The translations under genes and the position numbers were made by a program. The notes under the pieces were generated by a model that saw only the letters and a list, made by a program, of their open reading frames with translations, made no database searches and was not told where the DNA came from. A DNA stretch of 35,976 bases from JAGMXM01 sp964458325 (GTDB lineage: Bacteria; Verrucomicrobiota; Verrucomicrobiia; Limisphaerales; UBA1319). Below are positions 31,175 through 35,976 of the stretch, piece by piece; position 1 is the stretch's first letter, and each line of letters starts with the position of its first letter. Location: contig CAYWIM010000045.1 of NCBI GenBank assembly GCA_964458325.1, forward strand, positions 1 to 35,976, read 5' to 3'.

Positions 31175-32151
31175 AAAACACACTCGAAACCCGCCTCGGC
31201 ATCTTCTTTACCCTCGCCCTTATCGTGCTGGTGATTCTGATCGAGATGGCCGGCGGCCTCGATATCTTCCGCCGCGGCTACCGCCTCCACGCCCTCTTCG
31301 ACTCCGTGCATGAGCTCAAGGAAGGCGACCTCGTCAAGATGGCCGGCAAATCCATCGGCAAGGTCTCCCAGATCGGCTGGGCCGATCAAAAGGTCCGTGT
31401 CACCATGAAAATCACCGACCCCCAGGCTGCCATCCGGACCGATAGCCAGGCCGCCGTCCGGTTCCTCGGCCTCATGGGCCAGAACTTCGTCGCCATCAGC
31501 TTCGGCTCCCCCACCGCCCCCCGCGTCGATCCCGACATGGATACCGAGCTCGCCACGGTCGAGCAGGCCGACCTCAATACGCTCATGACCCGCCTCGACG
31601 GCGTCGCCTCCAGCGTCGAGAAAATGACCCGATCCGTCAGCCCCGACAACTTCGGCAATCTCCTCGGCCCGTTCACCGAGTTCTTCAAGACCCACAAGGA
31701 TCGCATCGGCAACATCATCGCCAACTTCGAGACCACCTCCGCCCAGATCGCTGGCGGCACCGGCACCGTCGGCCGCCTCCTCCACGAAGACGCCCTCTAC
31801 GAGTCCGCCCTCGCCGCCATCACCAACCTCACCGAAACCGCCGCCGAGATTAAAACCACCGTCGCCCAAGCCCGCACCATCGTCGACCAGGTCCGCCAGG
31901 GACAAGGCACCCTCGGCCGCCTCACCCAGGAGGATGGCCTCTACCAGGAAACCGCCCAGGCCGCCACCCACTTGCGCGAGATCCTCCAGAAGATCAACCA
32001 GGGCCAGGGCAGCGTCGGCAAGCTCGTCAATGACGACGCCCTCTACCGCAATGCCCGGCTCACCCTCCAAAAACTCGACCGCGCCTCCGAGAGCCTCGAG
32101 GACCAGGGCCCGCTCTCCGTCCTGGGCATCGCCGCCAGCGCCCTCTTCTAA
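31171..32151 (+). CDS. mlaD: MlaD/MCE-domain lipid-binding protein
   Basis: This 326-residue protein overlaps mlaF by four bases. A single N-terminal membrane anchor (residues 9-28, LGIFFTLALIVLVILIEMAG) precedes an MCE domain (about 35-120, VKMAGKSIGKVSQIGW). The C-terminal 200 residues are mostly helical and contain three similar G-T-G/G-Q-G units: GGTGTVGRLLHED, GQGTLGRLTQED and GQGSVGKLVNDD. Each is followed by a long helix, as in YebT/Mce-like proteins, where helices build a tunnel. It is periplasmic, bound to the inner membrane. No MlaC or MlaB gene follows. Confidence 0.93.
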   Translation: MKNTLETRLGIFFTLALIVLVILIEMAGGLDIFRRGYRLHALFDSVHELKEGDLVKMAGKSIGKVSQIGWADQKVRVTMKITDPQAAIRTDSQAAVRFLGLMGQNFVAISFGSPTAPRVDPDMDTELATVEQADLNTLMTRLDGVASSVEKMTRSVSPDNFGNLLGPFTEFFKTHKDRIGNIIANFETTSAQIAGGTGTVGRLLHEDALYESALAAITNLTETAAEIKTTVAQARTIVDQVRQGQGTLGRLTQEDGLYQETAQAATHLREILQKINQGQGSVGKLVNDDALYRNARLTLQKLDRASESLEDQGPLSVLGIAASALF

Positions 32152-32155
32152 TCCC

Positions 32156-33007
32156 ATGACCCCCATCCCCGCAGCCAGCCTCGAGCCCCTCGTCCGCGCC
32201 GCCATCGCCGAAGATGTCGGCGCCGGCGATGTCACCACCCTGGCCATCATCCCCCCCGATCGAGCCGCCAGCGCCCGCCTCGTCGCGCGCGAACCCCTGG
32301 TCGTCGCCGGCCTCGACATCGCACGGCTCGCCTTCCTCCATCTGGATCCGGCCGTCCAGTTCCAGCCCTCCTGCGCAGACGGCGACCAGGCCGCCGCCGC
32401 CCAGGCCCTCGCCCGGATCGACGGCCCCGCCCGCGCCCTGCTGACCGGCGAGCGCGTCGCCCTCAACTTCCTCCAGCGGCTCTCCGGCATCGCCACCCTC
32501 ACCGCCCAGTTCGTCGCCGCCATCGCCGGCACCCGCGCCCAGATCCTCGATACCCGGAAAACCACCCCGGGCTGGCGCGCCCTCGAAAAATACGCCGTGC
32601 GCTGCGGCGGCGGCCGCAACCACCGCTTCGGCCTCTATGATCAGGTGCTCATCAAGGACAACCATCTGGCCGCCCTCCGGGACGCCTCGCCCGATCCCGT
32701 CCATGCCGCCGTCCGCCTCGCCCGCGCCCGCTATCCCCAGCTCGCCGTCGAGGTCGAGGCCGATACGCTCGATCAGGTCCGGCTCGCTGCCTCCGCCGGC
32801 GCCGATGTCATCCTCCTCGACAACATGAGCCTCGAACAGCTGCGCGCCGCCGTCCGAATCGTCGATGGCCGCGCCCGAACCGAGGCCAGCGGCGGCGTTC
32901 GCCTCGACTCCGCCCGCGCCATCGCTGAAACCGGCGTCGATTTCATCTCCGCGGGCGCCCTCACCCACTCCGCGCGCGCCGCCGACATCGCTCTCGACTT
33001 CGTGTGA
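32156..33007 (+). CDS. nadC: Nicotinate-nucleotide pyrophosphorylase (carboxylating)
   Basis: This 283-residue enzyme converts quinolinate plus PRPP to nicotinate mononucleotide in NAD synthesis. Motifs: GAGDVTT near the start, NFLQRLSGIATLT, the substrate-site LDTRKTTPGWRALEKYAV, GGGRNHRFGLYDQVLIKDNH, EVEADTLDQV, ILLDNMS, EASGGV and GVDFISAGALTHS. The start is ATG 32156, four bases after the mlaD stop. The nadA and nadB genes are not in the window. Confidence 0.96.
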   Translation: MTPIPAASLEPLVRAAIAEDVGAGDVTTLAIIPPDRAASARLVAREPLVVAGLDIARLAFLHLDPAVQFQPSCADGDQAAAAQALARIDGPARALLTGERVALNFLQRLSGIATLTAQFVAAIAGTRAQILDTRKTTPGWRALEKYAVRCGGGRNHRFGLYDQVLIKDNHLAALRDASPDPVHAAVRLARARYPQLAVEVEADTLDQVRLAASAGADVILLDNMSLEQLRAAVRIVDGRARTEASGGVRLDSARAIAETGVDFISAGALTHSARAADIALDFV

Positions 33008-34011
33008 CCATCGACGCCCAGATCCTGCGCGCCTTGCGCCAGGGCGGAGGCGCCGCCGAAATCCCCGGAACCGATCTCGCCCGCGGCCTCGGCGTCAGCC
33101 CCGCCGCCATCGCGGCCCGCGTAGGCCAGCTCCGCTCCCTGGGCTACGTTATCGAAGCCACCCCCCACCGCGGCTACCGACTCATCGCCGCCCCCGATTG
33201 CCTCCATGCCGACGATCTCCTGGCCCGCCTCGATCACCCCTGCATCGTCGGCCGCGAAATCCATGTCTTCCAGACCACCTCCTCCACCTCCGACGTCGCC
33301 GACCGGCTCGCCCGCGACGGCCTCCGCGAAGGTGTCGTCGTGATCGCCGAGTCCCAGTCCCGCGGCCGCGGACGGCTCGGCCGCTCCTGGAGCTCCATCC
33401 CCAACCTGGGCCTCTGGCTCTCCATCCTCCTTCGCCCCCGCCTCCGGCCCCAATCCGCCACCCGCGTCATGGTCGCCGCCGCCACCGCCCTCAGCCGCGC
33501 CGTCAATCACGTCGCCGGCTGCCGCCTCGAGATCAAATGGCCCAACGACCTGGTCTGGCGCTCCCGCAAGATCGCCGGTATCCTCACCGAGATCAGCGCC
33601 GAGCTCGATTGCCTCCGCTATCTCATCCTCGGCGTCGGCATCAATGTCAACCACCAGGCCGCCGATTTCCCCCCCGAGATCCGATCCACCGCCGCCTCGC
33701 TCCTCATGGCCGCCGGCCACATGGTCGACCGGGCCGAGCTGGCCGCCGCATTCCTCCGCGAGCTCGAACTCGACTACGCTCGCATCCATGACTCTCGCTT
33801 CAGCCTCGTGGCCGATGAATGGGCCCGCCAATGCCTCACCCTCGGCCACTCCGTCACCATCCAGCAGGGTAACCTCCGCATCGAAGGCTTCGCCGAAGCC
33901 CTCGACGAGGATGGCCTCCTCCTCCTCCGCACCCAGCACGGCCGCCTCGAGCGCATCCTCAGCGGCGATGTCTCCATCGTCCAATCCCCTCCCGGCCCCA
34001 ATCCGTCTTGA
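33004..34011 (+). CDS. birA: Bifunctional biotin-[acetyl-CoA-carboxylase] ligase / repressor
   Basis: This 335-residue protein has a GTG start overlapping the nadC stop by four bases. Residues 1-62 form a winged helix-turn-helix (LARGLGVSPAAIAARVGQLRSLGY then ATPHRGYRL), so it may repress biotin genes as well as ligate. The ligase core has SSTSDVA, ESQSRGRGRLGRSW near residue 118, KWPNDLVW and RKIAGILTE. The C-terminal domain (about 280-330) follows. It attaches biotin to carboxylases. Confidence 0.95.
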   Translation: MTIDAQILRALRQGGGAAEIPGTDLARGLGVSPAAIAARVGQLRSLGYVIEATPHRGYRLIAAPDCLHADDLLARLDHPCIVGREIHVFQTTSSTSDVADRLARDGLREGVVVIAESQSRGRGRLGRSWSSIPNLGLWLSILLRPRLRPQSATRVMVAAATALSRAVNHVAGCRLEIKWPNDLVWRSRKIAGILTEISAELDCLRYLILGVGINVNHQAADFPPEIRSTAASLLMAAGHMVDRAELAAAFLRELELDYARIHDSRFSLVADEWARQCLTLGHSVTIQQGNLRIEGFAEALDEDGLLLLRTQHGRLERILSGDVSIVQSPPGPNPS

Positions 34012-34015
34012 GACC

Positions 34016-34771
34016 ATGCGGCTGCTACTTGACATCGGCAACACCCACACTCACCTCGGCCTCGCCGATAACCGACGAGTGATCCGAACCGCCCAAATCC
34101 CCACCTGTTCCTGGCTGGGCCCGCGCGCCAGCCATGCCCTCCGCGCCTTTGCCGGCTCGAGCCCCATCGACTCCTGCTCCCTCTGCAGCGTGGTCCCCCG
34201 CGTCACCCCCCGCATCATCCAATGGGCGCGCCGTCTCTCCGGCCAGGCCCCCTTCGAGCTGACCTGGAAAACTATCCCCGGCCTCGGCATCCGTTATCGC
34301 CGCCCCCAGACGATCGGCGCCGACCGCCTCGCCAATGCCCTGGCCGCGCGCCATCATTACGGCTGTCCCGCCATCGTCATCGATTTCGGCACGGCCGTGA
34401 CCTTCGATGTCGTCGATCCCGATGGCTGCTACATCGGCGGCGTCATCGCCCCCGGCCTGGCCGCCATGACCGAGTACCTCCATGACCGAACCGCTCTCCT
34501 CCCCCGCATCGCCATCCGCGATGTCCCGCACGCCATCGGCCGCAGCACCCGGGAAGCCATGCAGATCGGCGCCGTCCATGGCTACCGCGGCCTGATCCGC
34601 GAGCTGCTCCGCCAGATCCGCCTCGAGCTCGGATGCCGCCGCCCGCGCATCATCGCCACCGGCGGCTACGCCGCCCTGATCGCCCGCGGCCTGCCCGAGA
34701 TCCAGGCCGTCGATCCCCGCCTCACCCTCGAGGGGCTCCGCCTGGCCACACCCGCCGAGCCCGAGGCCTGA
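34016..34771 (+). CDS. coaX: Type III pantothenate kinase
   Basis: This 251-residue enzyme performs the first step of coenzyme A synthesis. Motifs of the type III (CoaX, ASKHA) fold: LLLDIGNTHTHLGL at the N-terminus, IGADRLANALAA, VIDFGTAVTFDVV, GGVIAPGLAAM. It starts at ATG 34016, four bases after the birA stop. The birA-coaX pair is a common arrangement. Confidence 0.95.
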   Translation: MRLLLDIGNTHTHLGLADNRRVIRTAQIPTCSWLGPRASHALRAFAGSSPIDSCSLCSVVPRVTPRIIQWARRLSGQAPFELTWKTIPGLGIRYRRPQTIGADRLANALAARHHYGCPAIVIDFGTAVTFDVVDPDGCYIGGVIAPGLAAMTEYLHDRTALLPRIAIRDVPHAIGRSTREAMQIGAVHGYRGLIRELLRQIRLELGCRRPRIIATGGYAALIARGLPEIQAVDPRLTLEGLRLATPAEPEA

Positions 34772-34863
34772 AGCCACGCACGATCGCGCCCAGGGCCGCC
34801 ACCCCCGTTCGCCATCCTGAATTCCTCCTTCAATTCGGCCGTCCCCAATGACATCCTCCGCTC

Positions 34864-35715
34864 ATGAATCGTATCGAGGAAAGGTTCGAACAGCTTCGCG
34901 CCCGCCGCCAGAAAGGGATGATCATCTACATTGGCGCGGGCGATCCCGATCTCGAGACCACCCGGCGGCTGGCGTTGGCCTTCGATCAGGCCGGCGTCGA
35001 TGTCCTCGAGCTCGGCGTTCCCTTCAGCGATCCCCTCGCCGATGGCATCGTCAACCAGCTCGCCGCCCAGCGCGGCCTGGCCGCCGGCGCCACCCCCCGC
35101 AAGGTCATCGATACCGTCCGTTCCATTCGCGCTCACTCCGAGATCCCCATCGTCCTCTACCTCTACTCGAACCTCCTCTTCCGCCGCGGCTTGCATGAGT
35201 TCATCCAGGACGCTGCGGCGGCCGGCGTCGATGGGTTCCTGGTCCTGGACTTGCCGCCCGAAGAAGCCGGCGATTATGGGACATGGATGCGCCAGGCGGG
35301 CCTCTGCCCCATCTCCCTGGTGGCTCCCACCACTCCCGAAACGCGGATCGCACGCATCGTGCAGAACGCCGGCGGATTCATCTACTGCGTCTCCCGCGAG
35401 GGCGTCACCGGCATGCAGGATCGCCTCGCCGCCGACCTGGCCGGCCAGGTCGCCCGCATCCGGCGTCATACAGCCCTTCCCATCGCCGTCGGATTCGGCA
35501 TCTCGAATCCGGACCAGGCCCGCGCCGCGGCCGCCGAGGCCGACGCCGCCGTGGTCGGCAGCGCCATCGTCAGCCATATCGCGCGCCTCGGACGCCACCC
35601 CGATCTAGTCGGCCAAATCGCCAGCCAAGTCGGCGCATTCGTTCACGCCGTGAAAACCCTTCCTCCGCCCCTCGAGGCCGCCAACCCCTCGCTAAGTGGT
35701 CCGTTTCACAAATAA
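34864..35715 (+). CDS. trpA: Tryptophan synthase alpha chain, 3' end altered by an inserted element
   Basis: This 283-residue protein starts at ATG 34864, 92 bases after coaX. The catalytic residues fall at the standard positions: Glu49 in DVLELGVPFSDP and Asp60 in LADG. Other landmarks are DGFLVLDLPPEE, SLVAPTTPETRI, GFIYCVSREGVTG and AVGFGISNPDQ. It splits indole-3-glycerol phosphate to indole for TrpB. The usual length is about 268, so all of the barrel is present. The last seven or so residues (after NPSL) are encoded by the target duplication and the end of the element at 35697, which also supplies the TAA stop. The enzyme is probably functional, and its native C-terminus is unknown. No trpB is in the window. 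Confidence 0.93.
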   Translation: MNRIEERFEQLRARRQKGMIIYIGAGDPDLETTRRLALAFDQAGVDVLELGVPFSDPLADGIVNQLAAQRGLAAGATPRKVIDTVRSIRAHSEIPIVLYLYSNLLFRRGLHEFIQDAAAAGVDGFLVLDLPPEEAGDYGTWMRQAGLCPISLVAPTTPETRIARIVQNAGGFIYCVSREGVTGMQDRLAADLAGQVARIRRHTALPIAVGFGISNPDQARAAAAEADAAVVGSAIVSHIARLGRHPDLVGQIASQVGAFVHAVKTLPPPLEAANPSLSGPFHK

Positions 35716-35975
35716 GGTTACGTATGTCACGAGCGCCGCGGGCTGGGCGGCTAGGCGCGCCGAGGGAGCATAGCTGCCAGAGCTCTGTGACCGAGGCGCA
35801 ACAACGCCGCACGGCCCGCGCCGCCGTGACCCGGAGGGCTGGGGCGCTTTGGCCCGCGGGCTTCGTGGCTCGGTCGGTCGAGTATCGCAGGGGATACACT
35901 CCCTTCCTCGCGCCTCGCCCGCGGGCCAAATCGCTCCCAGCATACGTGACCGTATTTGTGAAATGGACCACTAAG
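35692..35975. mobile_element. MITE-like non-autonomous element with 5-bp target duplication
   Basis: The element body spans 35697-35970 (274 bp). It starts with TGGTCCGTTTCACAAATA and ends with the complement (TATTTGTGAAATGGACCA). The inverted repeats extend about 30 bp with three mismatches. CTAAG flanks it on both sides (35692-35696 and 35971-35975), a 5-bp target duplication. Inside, TTTGGCCCGCGGGC (35848-35861) is repeated in inverse at 35917-35930, around a small GTATC/GATAC hairpin, so it can fold into a long stem. It holds no gene. It should be moved by a transposase encoded elsewhere. Confidence 0.88.
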
Positions 35976-35976
35976 C

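Overview
The window is GC-rich with dense, often 4-bp-overlapping operons. Together these suggest a bacterium of the PVC group (Verrucomicrobiota/Kiritimatiellota-like): type III pantothenate kinase, an Mla/MCE lipid-transport operon next to an HpnN-like RND protein and a 'WPLF'-repeat protein, a nucleoside-symporter-like MFS protein with a large loop, and a hydrogenase-like NuoE/F/G set linked to an archaeal-type glutamate-synthase core point to a diderm with some anaerobic metabolism. The phylum is inferred from gene content, not from a marker gene. Both ends of the window lie at repeated sequence, so it may be a whole contig cut at repeats.

Region 1 (1-4000) is accessory. Two secreted toxin-like genes share a nearly identical 642-bp leader (two substitutions) that encodes a signal peptide and a 156-residue N-terminus. 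They then switch abruptly to unrelated C-terminal toxin-like domains, each followed at once by a different small immunity-like gene. The second C-terminus fits HYD1-type ADP-ribosyltransferase toxins. The cassettes sit in a scaffold of interspersed palindromic repeats, with a third, toxin-less scaffold copy at 3648-3991.

Region 2 (4308-11009) is a five-gene operon: a small Cys-rich protein, a NuoE-like subunit with a zinc-ribbon tail, a NuoF-GltD fusion, a NuoG/HydA-like ferredoxin subunit without a hydrogenase domain, and a stand-alone glutamate-synthase-type FMN protein. It looks like a multi-flavin, multi-cluster NAD(P)H/ferredoxin oxidoreductase of the HydABC/Nfn/Stn type, with an unusual terminal flavoprotein.

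Region 3 (11071-18178) has a convergent bifunctional NAD(P)HX repair gene, a divergent methyltransferase, and a complete branched-chain-amino-acid-type ABC importer operon (livKHMGF) closed by a strong bidirectional hairpin terminator.

Region 4 (18262-23180, minus strand) has an MFS nucleoside-type symporter, then proB, mazG and an M29 aminopeptidase. Between the MFS and aminopeptidase genes is a plus-strand promoter-hairpins-terminator unit (19939-20165) that may be a small RNA or a 40-codon gene.

Region 5 (23282-35715, plus strand) has an M42 peptidase, a YebC-family protein, and a long cluster: RND exporter, WPLF-repeat protein, mlaE, mlaF, mlaD, nadC, birA, coaX, trpA. A 274-bp MITE-like element with 30-bp terminal inverted repeats and a 5-bp target duplication has inserted into the 3' end of trpA and supplies its stop codon.
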